Source: Natranaeroarchaeum sp042663585 (GTDB lineage: Archaea; Halobacteriota; Halobacteria; Halobacteriales; Natronoarchaeaceae). Taken from it: a stretch of DNA of 64,000 nucleotides. Location: contig NZ_JBHTAN010000006.1 of the NCBI RefSeq assembly GCF_042663585.1, positions 2,728,001-2,792,000 on the forward strand. The letters run 5' to 3'. The notes under the pieces are model-generated. The model saw nothing but the letters and a program-made list of their open reading frames with translations, did not search any database and had not been told where the DNA came from. The position numbers were made by a program, and so were the translations under genes. Below, in pieces: positions 33,277-41,860 of the stretch (positions are counted from its first letter, which is position 1; each line of letters opens with the position of its first letter).

Positions 33277-33828
33277 ATGAGCAACACCGAGTTCGACGTC
33301 GACGTCTGGAAGCAGGAACTCCGCGCCCAGCGCGACGAGAAAGACCGTTTCCTCGCCGAGCACCGCCAGTCACCCATCCCGCCCGAAGAGCGCGACGAGT
33401 TCGACGGGCTAGAGTATTTCGACCCGGACCCCGAGTACCGTGTCGACGCCGCAGTGACCGTCCACGAGGACCCCGCACCCATCACCATGGAGACCAGCGC
33501 GGACACCGAGGTCCGCTACCTCCGCGTGCTGACGCTCGCGTTCATCGTCAACGGCACCGAACAGACCCTCCACGCCTACCAGCAGGAGGGCGACGATGGC
33601 TACTTCGTCCCGTTCCGCGACAAGACGACCGGCCAGCAGACCTACTCCGGCGGCCGGTACATCGAGTTCGAGACCGACCGCGACCTCGAACGAGGTGACG
33701 AGATCACGCTCGATCTCAACCTCGCGTACTCGCCGTTCTGTGCCTACAGCGACACTTTTGCCTGCCCGCTTCCGCCCAAGGAGAACTGGCTCGACGTCGT
33801 GATTCCTGCCGGCGAGAAGTCGCTCTGA
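33277..33828 (+). CDS. DUF1684-family protein
   Basis: A 183-residue soluble acidic protein with the family's landmarks: W-K-Q-E-L-R near residue 11, R-D-E-K-D-R-F near 20, F-D-G-L-E-Y-F near 46, a beta-rich middle with F-V-P-F-R-D-K-T-T near 110, G-G-R-Y-I-E-F near 125, and the C-terminal signature L-A-Y-S-P-F-C-A-Y near 150 followed by C-P-L-P-P-K-E-N-W. Function of the family is unknown; the conserved Arg, Asp and Cys residues suggest a binding or catalytic pocket. Divergent from the XPD helicase. Confidence 0.88.
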   Translation: MSNTEFDVDVWKQELRAQRDEKDRFLAEHRQSPIPPEERDEFDGLEYFDPDPEYRVDAAVTVHEDPAPITMETSADTEVRYLRVLTLAFIVNGTEQTLHAYQQEGDDGYFVPFRDKTTGQQTYSGGRYIEFETDRDLERGDEITLDLNLAYSPFCAYSDTFACPLPPKENWLDVVIPAGEKSL

Positions 33829-33892
33829 GGGATCGATAGTTCGTCTGCGACCCGATCGGAACGTCTCCTTGTATACAAACAGCCCTCAGTCG

Positions 33893-34573
33893 CTACGGCG
33901 CGACGCCCACCGTCAGGAGCGTCCCGAACTCCCGGTATCGCTCGACCATCGCGTCTCGCGTCTGCCACTCCTCGGTCGGGAACTCGCTCGTCGCCGGGAT
34001 CTCGGTCTCTCGATCCGGAACGTTGTCCTGCCCGGCGACGTGCAGTCCGGCCTCGCGAAACGCCGCGCGGTACTCGTCGCGATCCCAGCGGGTCATCTCG
34101 ATCTCGATGAACTCCTGCCACTCGTGGGAGTGGACGTTCTCCTCGTAGTAGTTCACCGCACAGTAGAAGGTGCCGCCGGGCCGGAGGATCCGCTTGATCT
34201 CGCGGAGCGTCTCGACCGGATCGGTGGCGTAGTAAAACGCTTCCATCGAGAAGACGTGGTCGACGCTGTCGTCGGCGAAGGGGAGGTCGCCGAAGTCGCC
34301 GATGAGAAAGCCGACGCTGTCGTCGTCGGTGTACTCTCGCGCGTTGGTGACCATCTCGGGCGAGCCATCGAGTCCGTAGGCTCGGTCCGCCCCGCCGGCC
34401 TCACGGAGCGCGCGGGCGGCGTAGCCGCTCCCACAGCCCAGATCGAGTACCGTATCGCCCTCCTCGACCGGCATTCGCGAGAGGACGTGCCGTGCCGTGT
34501 GCCAGTGGCGTTGCTCCATCCCGCGGTCCCGTCCCTCGGTCGCCCAGTCGTCGAACTCCTCGCGTACGCTCAT
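33893..34573 (-). CDS. class I SAM-dependent methyltransferase
   Basis: A 226-residue protein with SAM motif I V-L-D-L-G-C-G-S-G-Y near residue 42, motif II acidic Y-G-L-D-G-S near 66, and L-P-F-A-D-D-S-V-D-H-V-F-S-M-E near 97, as in small-molecule UbiE/COQ5-like methyltransferases. Residues G-M-E-Q-R-H-W-H-T-A-R near 17 precede the fold. Substrate cannot be assigned. Adjacent to metX on the same strand with 48 bases between; a link to methionine/SAM supply is possible by location only. Confidence 0.85.
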   Translation of the reverse strand: MSVREEFDDWATEGRDRGMEQRHWHTARHVLSRMPVEEGDTVLDLGCGSGYAARALREAGGADRAYGLDGSPEMVTNAREYTDDDSVGFLIGDFGDLPFADDSVDHVFSMEAFYYATDPVETLREIKRILRPGGTFYCAVNYYEENVHSHEWQEFIEIEMTRWDRDEYRAAFREAGLHVAGQDNVPDRETEIPATSEFPTEEWQTRDAMVERYREFGTLLTVGVAP

Positions 34574-34621
34574 ACAGGGGGCATGCAGGCCGCGGGCAAA
34601 ATAGGTTCGAAGCCGTAGCGC

Positions 34622-35851
34622 TCAGTCCGAAAAGAGGCTGGTGTGGACCGGCGCGAACTCGCTGTCCTCGGACGGACCGTCGTCGTCGGTGTCAGTCACC
34701 GCCTTGCCGTCGACGCCCGCTTCGAGGAAGTCCGCGACCGGCGGGCCGACGCTGTTCGGTTCGACGAGGAAGGCGTCGTGGCCGTGGTCGGACTCGACGA
34801 CGTGATGGGCGACCTCGACGTCGGCCTCTCGGAAGGCGTCGGCCAGGGCTTCGGACTGCTCGCTCGTGAAATGCCAGTCGCCGGTGAAACTCATCACGAG
34901 CGCCTCGCCGGTGTAGGCCGCGAGCGCGTTCGCGTCGTCCTCGTAGCCGGCGGCGAGGTCGTAGTTGTCCATCGCCCGCGTCAGGTAGAGATAGCTGTTG
35001 GCGTCGAACCGGTCGACGAACTTGTCTGCCTGATAGTCGAGATACGACTCGACATCACGGTAGGGGAAAAACGCCGCCGCGGCGTCAGTCGGGAACGGCT
35101 CGCCGCCAGCGTCGCGGCCCGCCGCCCGTCGGCCGAACTTCTGGCTCATCGACGACTTCGAGAGATACATGACGTGGCCGATCTGTCGGGCGAGCGCGAG
35201 GCCGTCCGACGGTGGCTCGCCGTCGTAGTAGTGCCCCCCGTTCCAGTTCGGATCGGCGCGGATCGCTCGCCGCGCGATGGAATCGAGCGCGAGACACTGG
35301 GGATCGACGCGACCCGCGGCCGCGATGGGGATTAGCCGTCGCACGTCGTCTGGGTACTGCTTCCCCCAGTCGAGCACGTTCATGCCGCCGACGCTCCCGC
35401 CGACGACGGCGTGAAGCCGACCGACGCCGAGCGCGTCGAGCGCCTGCCGCTGTGCGTGTGTCCAGTCGCCGACGGTCACCGGCGGGAACTTCGTGCCGTA
35501 GGGCTCGCCCGTATCGGGGTTCGTGCTCGCCGGGCCGGTCGTCCCGTAACAGGAGCCGGGAACGTTCACGGCGACGACGTAGTACTCCTTCGTGTCGATA
35601 GCTTTCCCGGGACCGACGATGTCGGACCACCAGGCGTGGGCCTGCCCGCCCGTGGGCTGGGCGTCCGACGGTTCGTCGTCCAGTCGCCGGTGGGCGACGT
35701 GGGCGCTCCCGGTGAGGGCGTGACAGACGAGCACCGCGTTGTCGCCGGTGAACTCGCCGTAGGCCTCGTAGGCGACTTCCAGTTGGGGAATCGATTCGCC
35801 GCACTCGAACTCGAACTCTCCGAGGCTGAGTACCCCGGCGTCGGCGTTCAT
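34622..35851 (-). CDS. metX: homoserine O-acetyltransferase
   Basis: Acetylates homoserine with acetyl-CoA for methionine synthesis. The 409-residue alpha/beta hydrolase contains the nucleophile elbow G-G-S-V-G-G-M-N-V-L-D-W near residue 152 (Ser), the catalytic Asp in F-T-G-D-W-H-F-T near 323 and the His in E-S-D-H-G-H-D-A-F near 357. N-terminal Y-E-A-Y-G-E-F and H-A-L-T-G-S-A-H-V match the family oxyanion region. It follows metY by 58 bases on the same strand, forming a two-gene methionine operon using the O-acetylhomoserine route. Confidence 0.93.
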   Translation of the reverse strand: MNADAGVLSLGEFEFECGESIPQLEVAYEAYGEFTGDNAVLVCHALTGSAHVAHRRLDDEPSDAQPTGGQAHAWWSDIVGPGKAIDTKEYYVVAVNVPGSCYGTTGPASTNPDTGEPYGTKFPPVTVGDWTHAQRQALDALGVGRLHAVVGGSVGGMNVLDWGKQYPDDVRRLIPIAAAGRVDPQCLALDSIARRAIRADPNWNGGHYYDGEPPSDGLALARQIGHVMYLSKSSMSQKFGRRAAGRDAGGEPFPTDAAAAFFPYRDVESYLDYQADKFVDRFDANSYLYLTRAMDNYDLAAGYEDDANALAAYTGEALVMSFTGDWHFTSEQSEALADAFREADVEVAHHVVESDHGHDAFLVEPNSVGPPVADFLEAGVDGKAVTDTDDDGPSEDSEFAPVHTSLFSD

Positions 35852-35909
35852 CGACGCCCCTCCGTCGCAGGGGCGTCAGTCCGTGTCGGCACTGTCCGAT
35901 ATGTCCTCG

Positions 35910-37202
35910 TCATTTCGCTGTCGCCTCCTGGATGGCGTGTTCGACGTCCGCGAGGATGTCCGCCGGGTCCTCGATGCCGACCGACAGGCGCACCAGATCC
36001 GGCGTCACGCCGGCCTCTTTCTGTTCTTCGGGCGTCAACTGCCCGTGGGTCGTGCTCGCCGGGTGGATCACCAGCGTCTTCGCGTCGCCGATGTTCGCCA
36101 GGAAACTCGCCAGTTCGGTCTCCTCGCAAAAGCGCTTGCCGGCGGTGTAGCCGTCTTCGAGTCCAAACGCGACCATGCCACCGTATCCTCCCTGCAAGTA
36201 CTTGTTTGCGTTCCCATGCGTCTCGTGGCTCTCCAGTCCGGGGTAGGAGACCCACGCGACGTCGTCGTGGTCGTCGAGATACTCCGCGACGATTGCGGCG
36301 TTCTCACAGTGTTTCTCCATCCGGATCGGCAGCGTTTCGAGTCCCTGCAGGGTCTCCCAGGCGTCGAACGGTTTCTGCTGGTTGCCCAGACTGCGCAGCG
36401 AGCGGTATCTGACCGCGGCCGAAAACGGGGCGTCGGGGAAATCGCGCGTGAAGTCCGTGTCGTGGTAGGCCTCGTTCTGGCCCGCAATCTCCTCGTAGCC
36501 GCCGGCCGCCCAGTCGAACTCCCCGTCCTCGACGAGCACCCCCCCAATCGTCGTTCCCGACCCGTGGATCCACTTGGTTGTCGACTCCCAGACCAGGTCG
36601 GCACCGTGTTCGAGCGGGCGACAGAGCGCGGGCGTCGCGAAGGTGTTGTCGACGAACAGCGGCGTATCGTGCTCGTGTGCGACTTCGGCGATCGCCTCTA
36701 GATCCGGCGTCACCAGCGAGGGGTTCCCGACCGTCTCGACGTGGACGTAGGCGGTGTCCTCGTCGATCGCTTCCTCGTAGGCGTCGACGTCGAGCGTCGG
36801 AACGAACTCGACGTCGATGCCGCGCCGTCGCGCCGTATGCGAGAGATAGGCCGCCGTCCCGCCGTAGGTATCCGTCGAGCAGACGACGTTATCGCCCACC
36901 GACGCCAGCACGAGCGTCGCGGCGTCGAGCGCGGCCATCCCGCTACCCGTCGCCACCGCCCCGGCCCCCCCTTCCAGATCAGCCAGCCGATCTTCCAGCA
37001 TCGAGACAGTCGGGTTGCTGATCCGGGAGTAGATGTCCTCCTCGCGGTCGAGTGCGTACAGCTCCGCGGCGTGGTCGGCGTCGTCGAAGACGTATGAGGT
37101 CGTCTGGTAGAGCGGCGGAGCACGTGAGCGCGTCGCCGAATCCGGCGACTGCCCCGCGTGGAGGCTCCGCGTCCGAAACTTCGGGAGGTCCGGGTCGGTC
37201 AT
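35910..37202 (-). CDS. metY: O-acetylhomoserine sulfhydrylase (aminocarboxypropyltransferase)
   Basis: PLP enzyme converting O-acetylhomoserine plus sulfide to homocysteine. The 430-residue protein has R-S-L-H-A-G-Q near residue 12, the Y-S-R-I-S-N-P-T motif near 56, G-S-G-M-A-A-L near 85 and the PLP lysine in S-T-T-K-W-I-H-G near 210. First gene of the metY-metX operon, with a TATA-like TTATAG (minus strand, about 37230-37235) about 26 bases ahead, so a very short leader. Two palindromes overlap and flank that promoter, so expression is probably repressed or induced by sulfur status. Confidence 0.93.
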   Translation of the reverse strand: MTDPDLPKFRTRSLHAGQSPDSATRSRAPPLYQTTSYVFDDADHAAELYALDREEDIYSRISNPTVSMLEDRLADLEGGAGAVATGSGMAALDAATLVLASVGDNVVCSTDTYGGTAAYLSHTARRRGIDVEFVPTLDVDAYEEAIDEDTAYVHVETVGNPSLVTPDLEAIAEVAHEHDTPLFVDNTFATPALCRPLEHGADLVWESTTKWIHGSGTTIGGVLVEDGEFDWAAGGYEEIAGQNEAYHDTDFTRDFPDAPFSAAVRYRSLRSLGNQQKPFDAWETLQGLETLPIRMEKHCENAAIVAEYLDDHDDVAWVSYPGLESHETHGNANKYLQGGYGGMVAFGLEDGYTAGKRFCEETELASFLANIGDAKTLVIHPASTTHGQLTPEEQKEAGVTPDLVRLSVGIEDPADILADVEHAIQEATAK

Positions 37203-37232
37203 GTGTAGTATGCATATATCTCTACACTCCTA

Positions 37233-37266
37233 TAACTCAGAGTTACGGCAATATTCGCAAATATTG
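37233..37266 (-). promoter_or_regulatory. twin palindromes over the metY promoter
   Basis: TAACTC-A-GAGTTA at 37233-37245 and CAATATT-CGCA-AATATTG at 37249-37266, both perfect. They sit on the presumed TATA/BRE of metY, three bases apart. Their different sequences suggest two regulators or two modes. Confidence 0.55.
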
Positions 37267-37411
37267 TCGCTTGTTTGCATGCCACACTCTCGTCGTCGAA
37301 CGAATCGAGTCGTCGTGTACCCTCGCTCCCTACTGGCGCTGAACTGTCGATAGGGGAGCGGAGACGGGCAGAAACGCAACAGGTAACCGGATCGCACCCC
37401 AATACTCCGGC

Positions 37412-38614
37412 GTGTCTTCGACTCGACGCGAACGGGTCCTGCTCGCGGCGGTCATCTACGTCGTCCTGCTCGCGCAGGTGCTTCTCTACCCTGGTCTCGG
37501 CAGACTCGTCGCGACGCTCGGCGCGACGACCGACCTCCAGCCACGGATGTGGTTTCTCGGCGCCGAGTTCGCCGCGTTCATCCTCTTTGTCGGGATCTGG
37601 GGGGCGGTGAGCGATGCGACGGGACGCCGGGTGCCGTGGATCGTCGTCGGTGCGCTCGGCGGTGCGCTCGGGTACGGCGTACTCGCCCTCCTGCCGCGTC
37701 TCTCGCTTGCCTCGTTCGAGACCGTCCTCATTCTGCGCGTCGTCCAGGGCGCGGCGACTATCGGTGCGTTCTCGCTCGCGATTACGATGCTGATGGATCT
37801 CGATGGCGGCCACGGCCGGAACATGGGCGCGGCAGGGATCGCTATCGGCCTCGGAACCGCTATGGGCGCGCCGATCGGCGGCCAGTTGACCGAACTTTCA
37901 CCGGTCGCGCCGCTGTACGCCGCCACCGTCCTGCTGGCCGCCGTCGGCCTGCTCGTCACGCTCGTCGAGGACCGGGCGCCGCAGGGACGGCGGAGTACCC
38001 GCGAAGCCCTGGCGACGATCCGGCGGACGCCGACGCTGTCGATTCCCTACGCCTTCGGCATGATCGACCGCATGACTGCCGGCTTCTTCGCGCTCGTCGG
38101 CGTTGCTTACTTCGAGTCGGCGTTCGACCTTTCGCCCGGCGAGAGCGGGATTATGCTCGCGCTGTTTTTCGCCCCCTTCGCCCTGCTACAGTATCCGATG
38201 GGTGCGCTCTCGGACCGGATCGGGCGGACGATACCCATCGTCGTTGGCTCCTCGCTGTACGGCCTGGGGATCGCAGCCATCGGCCTGGTCGAGCGGGTCG
38301 AGTTCGCGGGCGCTGGAATGGTCGTCATCGGCGTCCTCGGGGCGTTGCTAGCGCCCGCGACGATGGCGCTCGTCACCGACGTCGCGAGCGATATCGACCG
38401 CGGGACGGCGATGGCCGGGTTCAATCTCTTCGGTAGCGTCGGCTTTTTCGCCGGATTCCTGCTGGGTGGTACCATCGCCGGCGCGTACGGCTATCCGCTG
38501 GCCTTTTTCGTCGTCGGTGGGCTGGAAGTCCTGATCGCCATCGTCACGCTGCCTGCGTTCCTCAGACTCGGTCTCGGCGATGTGCCGACGGTCACCGCTG
38601 GTTCGTCGGACTGA
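37412..38614 (+). CDS. MFS transporter
   Basis: A 400-residue major facilitator with twelve hydrophobic segments. Between helices 2 and 3 is G-A-V-S-D-A-T-G-R-R, the MFS signature loop; the matching loop in the second half reads G-A-L-S-D-R-I-G-R-T. Helix 4/5 has the R-V-V-Q-G-A-A-T-I-G-A-F-S motif of drug/proton antiporters. An efflux role is therefore most likely, substrate unknown. GTG start at 37412. Divergent from metY over a 209-base region that contains the two palindromes. Confidence 0.85.
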   Translation: MSSTRRERVLLAAVIYVVLLAQVLLYPGLGRLVATLGATTDLQPRMWFLGAEFAAFILFVGIWGAVSDATGRRVPWIVVGALGGALGYGVLALLPRLSLASFETVLILRVVQGAATIGAFSLAITMLMDLDGGHGRNMGAAGIAIGLGTAMGAPIGGQLTELSPVAPLYAATVLLAAVGLLVTLVEDRAPQGRRSTREALATIRRTPTLSIPYAFGMIDRMTAGFFALVGVAYFESAFDLSPGESGIMLALFFAPFALLQYPMGALSDRIGRTIPIVVGSSLYGLGIAAIGLVERVEFAGAGMVVIGVLGALLAPATMALVTDVASDIDRGTAMAGFNLFGSVGFFAGFLLGGTIAGAYGYPLAFFVVGGLEVLIAIVTLPAFLRLGLGDVPTVTAGSSD

Positions 38615-38707
38615 CTGAGTTTTCGTATAGCGGTATATGATTTACCACCTCTGACAGCCGTCACTCCCAACACAGGTCCGATCGGTCGAAAATAGCCCGT
38701 ATCGCCG

Positions 38708-39778
38708 TCAGGCGCCGTTTCTGGATCCCGGTGTGACCGATATCGACTGCTCGGCGCCATCGCGGATCACCGTCATCGAGATGGTCTCCCCGGGGCTCGC
38801 TTCGAGCGCCAGATACGACGAAAACGAGTTCCCGTCCTGGATCTCTTCTCCGTCGACTGCGACGACTACGTCGCCCTCCATGTTCGCTGGTCCGGTGCCC
38901 GTCTGGAGTTTGCCGTCGGCCGGTCCGCCGGGTTCGACGCCCGCGATCAGTACGCCCTGCGCTTCGTCGAGGTTGTTCGCCTCGGCGATTGCCGGGGTTA
39001 CCGGCAAGAACCGTATCCCGAGATACGGATGCTCGTACTCGCCCGTCTCGACGAGCGCCGGGACGACACGCCGGGCCAGCGCCGCAGAGATGGCAAACCC
39101 GATGTTATCTCCGCCTCCGGCGAAAATCACGCCCTCGACGCCGCCGTCGAGATTGACCATCGGCCCCCCGCTGTTACCGGGGTTTACCGCGGCGTCGGTC
39201 TGGATGGCGTCCGGGATGTTGAAGTTTGTCGGACTCGGGAGCGAGCGGTTGACGCCGCTTACGATACCCCGTGAAACGGAGGCGTCGAGTCCAAGCGGGT
39301 TGCCGATTGCGACCACTTCCTGTCCGACGACTGCGTCGGATTCCGATAGCGAGAGCGACGTCGCCGATTCCGGTGGATCGTCGACCTCGAGCACCGCAAG
39401 ATCGCTGTACTGGTCGGTCCCAACCACCGAGGCGGGACGCCACTCGCCGCCGTTGAACTGGACGTTGATCTCCTCGGCACCGGCCGCGACGTGGTTGTTC
39501 GTTATCAGATAGCCGTCCTCGTAGACGAAGCCCGTTCCCTCGCCCTGACCGAACTCCGACCCCGTGACCTGTACAAGGACGACGGAGTCGATCACCGCCT
39601 CGTAGACCTGTGTATACGGGCTGTCGACGTCGGATTCATCCGAGTGGTTCAGTGACGATTCTCCCCCGTTCTGCTCCTCGTCCGAGTCCGACGTGTCCAT
39701 ACATCCCGCACTCGCAGTGACAAGAGCCACGCCCGTCGCCGACAGGAACCACCGTCTGGTCGCCTGCTTCTCTCCCAT
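38708..39778 (-). CDS. HtrA/DegP-type serine protease, Tat lipoprotein
   Basis: A 356-residue S1C protease anchored outside the membrane. The N terminus has the twin-arginine T-R-R-W-F-L and a lipobox A-S-A-G-C (Cys near residue 26), so it is exported by Tat and lipidated. An acidic linker follows. The triad is complete: His in I-T-N-N-H-V near residue 97, Asp in Y-S-D-L-A-V near 123 and Ser in P-G-N-S-G-G-P near 201. A PDZ domain covers about 245-345 (I-A-G-V-E-P-G-G-P-A). Likely protein quality control at the cell surface. Convergent with the MFS gene. Confidence 0.92.
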   Translation of the reverse strand: MGEKQATRRWFLSATGVALVTASAGCMDTSDSDEEQNGGESSLNHSDESDVDSPYTQVYEAVIDSVVLVQVTGSEFGQGEGTGFVYEDGYLITNNHVAAGAEEINVQFNGGEWRPASVVGTDQYSDLAVLEVDDPPESATSLSLSESDAVVGQEVVAIGNPLGLDASVSRGIVSGVNRSLPSPTNFNIPDAIQTDAAVNPGNSGGPMVNLDGGVEGVIFAGGGDNIGFAISAALARRVVPALVETGEYEHPYLGIRFLPVTPAIAEANNLDEAQGVLIAGVEPGGPADGKLQTGTGPANMEGDVVVAVDGEEIQDGNSFSSYLALEASPGETISMTVIRDGAEQSISVTPGSRNGA

Positions 39779-39877
39779 ACGCCATTTCTAGGCCGCCGGG
39801 CGGATATATCGCTCGCACAGGATACCACCTGCCTCGTTTCCGGCCTACTTTTGTGTACAAGCCTCCTTACCCCGGAT

Positions 39878-40198
39878 ATGACTGAGTTCGACCCCGAAAA
39901 GTTCGAGGACAAGTATGCCAACTACTTCCCCGAACTCCAGCGAGCCTACAAGAACGCCTTCGAGACGATGAACGACGCCTACGACTCGGAGCTAATCCAC
40001 GCCATCGATCAGCAGGTGCTCAACGAGAGCGAACCGTTCTACGAGGACGGCGGTTTCCGCATCGAACTCCCCGAGAACCCGACAGAGCGTGTGAGTGCCA
40101 TCGTCGTCGACGACGAGAAGCTAGAAAAGACCCTCGAGATCTACCTCGACGAGATCGAGGCCGAACTACAGCGCGTGTTCGGCCTGCAGAGCGAGTAA
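39878..40198 (+). CDS. DUF5783-family protein
   Basis: A 106-residue acidic protein beginning M-T-E-F-D-P-E-K-F-E-D-K-Y, with residues 15-45 helical and L-N-E-S-E-P-F-Y-E-D-G-G-F-R-I-E-L near 50. This matches the haloarchaeal DUF5783 family as I know it; function unknown. The ATG at 39878 is preferred to an in-frame start at 39851 because the nine extra residues are atypical. Divergent from the HtrA gene. Confidence 0.82.
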   Translation: MTEFDPEKFEDKYANYFPELQRAYKNAFETMNDAYDSELIHAIDQQVLNESEPFYEDGGFRIELPENPTERVSAIVVDDEKLEKTLEIYLDEIEAELQRVFGLQSE

Positions 40199-40279
40199 AC
40201 CGTTCCGAGACGGCCGTTCGGCCGATCCGGGGCAACCGGAGACCAAAGGTCTAAGGACGGTCGCGCCCAACTGGTCTCT

Positions 40280-40633
40280 ATGAGTACCGAGACAGCCGAG
40301 GGGGACGACCTTGAAGAGCGTATTGCGAACTTCCTGCGACGGAACTTCCCACAGATACAGATGCACGGCGGCAGCGCAGCGATTCAGAACATCGACCGAG
40401 AGACCGGCGAAGTCGATATCCAGCTTGGCGGCGCGTGCAGTGGCTGTGGTATCTCTCCGATGACGATTCAGGCGATCAAAAGCCGCATGGTCAAGGAGAT
40501 TCCGGAAGTCGAGAAGGTCCACGCCGGAACAGGCGAATCTGCCGGTCACGGCGGCGAAGGCGGTATGAGCCCGTCGTTCCCCGGTGAATCCAGCGACGAC
40601 GACGCTGACGAAGGCCCACAGGCCCCGTTCTGA
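40280..40633 (+). CDS. NifU C-terminal domain iron-sulfur scaffold
   Basis: A 117-residue protein. The NifU C-terminal-like domain occupies about residues 10-82 and contains G-G-A-C-S-G-C-G-I-S near residue 52, the C-x-x-C pair that holds a transient Fe-S cluster for delivery to apoproteins. The N-terminal F-L-R-R-N-F-P-Q-I-Q-M-H-G-G is the conserved strand/loop of the family. The last 35 residues are Gly/Ser/Asp-rich and probably disordered, typical of haloarchaeal forms. Relevant clients in this window include the XPD-type helicase. Confidence 0.9.
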   Translation: MSTETAEGDDLEERIANFLRRNFPQIQMHGGSAAIQNIDRETGEVDIQLGGACSGCGISPMTIQAIKSRMVKEIPEVEKVHAGTGESAGHGGEGGMSPSFPGESSDDDADEGPQAPF

Positions 40634-40636
40634 TAC

Positions 40637-41536
40637 TTACCGGCCCCCGTTTTCTCGCTCCCACGACCGAACGAGCGTCGCGAGCGTTACGTTGACCGGC
40701 ACGTTGACCCCGTGTTCGTCCGCACGGTCGACCACTGCGCCGTTGATCGCATCGATCTCCGTCCGTCGACCCGCGACGACGTCCTGATACATCGAAGAGC
40801 GGTTGTTCGCGGTCCCGTCGATCACTTTCTCGATAGCGCCGACTGCGCGTTCGTCTGCGAGTTCGACCGCTTCCGCTCTGGCGACCCGGGCCGTTTCGGT
40901 GGCGGCGCGGCGGGCGAGCCGATTCGTCGACCCCTCGCCGAGTACCCCGTTTTGCACCCGTGAGAGCGCCGTAATCGGGTTGATACCGGCGTTGACCGCG
41001 AGTTTCTGCCAGAGCCGTCTGGGCATATCCGCCACCGCTGTGGCATCGATATCGGCGGCGTCGAACGCGGCGGCGACGTCGTCCGCGAGTGGGGAGACGC
41101 CGCCTGCGGCCGCGCCGACTGTTACGGTGCCTGTTCCTGTACACGCCACGTGTCCCGGGGCTTCGAGTCGTGCACCGTACGTCGCCGTGCCGGCGAGGAC
41201 CGGGCAATCCAGATATTCTTCGAGCACAGCCTCGTTTCCGATGCCGTTCTGTACCGATAGTACGGCGTCGAACGTCCCGGATGAGAGCGTTCCCGCGGCC
41301 TGCTCGGTATCGAAGCTTTTGACGGCGACGACGACGAGATCCGCAGTCAGATCTCGTCCGTCAGTCGTCGCGTCCGGGTGCACTCTGTGGTCAAACTCCC
41401 CGTCGATGTACAGTCCGTCGTCGCGTACTGTCGAAACGTGTGGATCCCGCCCCACCAGAGTGACTTGATGTTCGGTTGCGAGTAGGCCTCCCAGTAACGT
41501 TCCCAGGCTCCCTGCCCCGAAGACGACGATCTCCAT
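40637..41536 (-). CDS. panE: ketopantoate reductase family (PanE-like)
   Basis: A 299-residue NADPH-dependent reductase predicted to make pantoate for coenzyme A. Rossmann motif F-G-A-G-S-L-G-T-L-L-G-G near residue 6; V-K-S-F-D-T near 72 with the conserved Lys; Q-N-G-I-G-N near 97; catalytic Lys in L-W-Q-K-L-A-V-N-A-G-I-N-P near 178; E-I-D-A-I-N-G near 256. Motif spacing and length fit the family. Several paralogues exist in haloarchaea, so the exact 2-oxoacid substrate is less sure than the family. Convergent with the NifU-like gene, three bases apart. Confidence 0.85.
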   Translation of the reverse strand: MEIVVFGAGSLGTLLGGLLATEHQVTLVGRDPHVSTVRDDGLYIDGEFDHRVHPDATTDGRDLTADLVVVAVKSFDTEQAAGTLSSGTFDAVLSVQNGIGNEAVLEEYLDCPVLAGTATYGARLEAPGHVACTGTGTVTVGAAAGGVSPLADDVAAAFDAADIDATAVADMPRRLWQKLAVNAGINPITALSRVQNGVLGEGSTNRLARRAATETARVARAEAVELADERAVGAIEKVIDGTANNRSSMYQDVVAGRRTEIDAINGAVVDRADEHGVNVPVNVTLATLVRSWERENGGR

Positions 41537-41566
41537 ACCCGAACGGGGTGTCCCACAGCGAAAAAG

Positions 41567-41860
41567 CTAGTCCTCGGTCCAGTAGTACAGTTCCTCCTTC
41601 CCTGCCTCACAGGAGGGGCATTCCTCGGGCATCGAATCGATGCTACCGATCTCACCACACTGCCAGCAGCGCCACATCAGGTTCATCTCGCCGTAGCTCT
41701 GCCCCGAGCGAAGCCGTTCGACGGCGTCGACATCGGCATCGGGATTCAGTCTGACGTAAAACCCGCTCTCGTCGAACCCCCGGACAGTCCCCAGTTTCGT
41801 CCCATCGTCGTTGTAGATGGCTGCCCCCAGTGACACGTCCGATTCGGTTTGCTGACTCAT
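41567..41860 (-). CDS. small zinc-ribbon protein with N-terminal beta domain
   Basis: A 97-residue protein. Residues 10-50 form strands (A-A-I-Y-N-D-D-G-T-K-L-G-T-V-R-G-F), like a short PRC-barrel-type unit. The C-terminal part has C-W-Q-C-G near residue 64 and C-P-S-C near 82, a rubredoxin-like four-Cys zinc or iron knuckle. Function unknown; conserved in haloarchaea by my memory. ATG at 41860; the upstream in-frame start adds 20 residues rich in Cys and Met across a promoter and is rejected. It precedes the PanE-like gene by 30 bases. Confidence 0.78.
   Translation of the reverse strand: MSQQTESDVSLGAAIYNDDGTKLGTVRGFDESGFYVRLNPDADVDAVERLRSGQSYGEMNLMWRCWQCGEIGSIDSMPEECPSCEAGKEELYYWTED

Noticed and set aside
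33188..33478. N-terminal extension of the XPD helicase
   Set aside because: Arg-rich, overlaps the divergent DUF1684 gene and its promoter; GTG at 33187 gives the normal N terminus.
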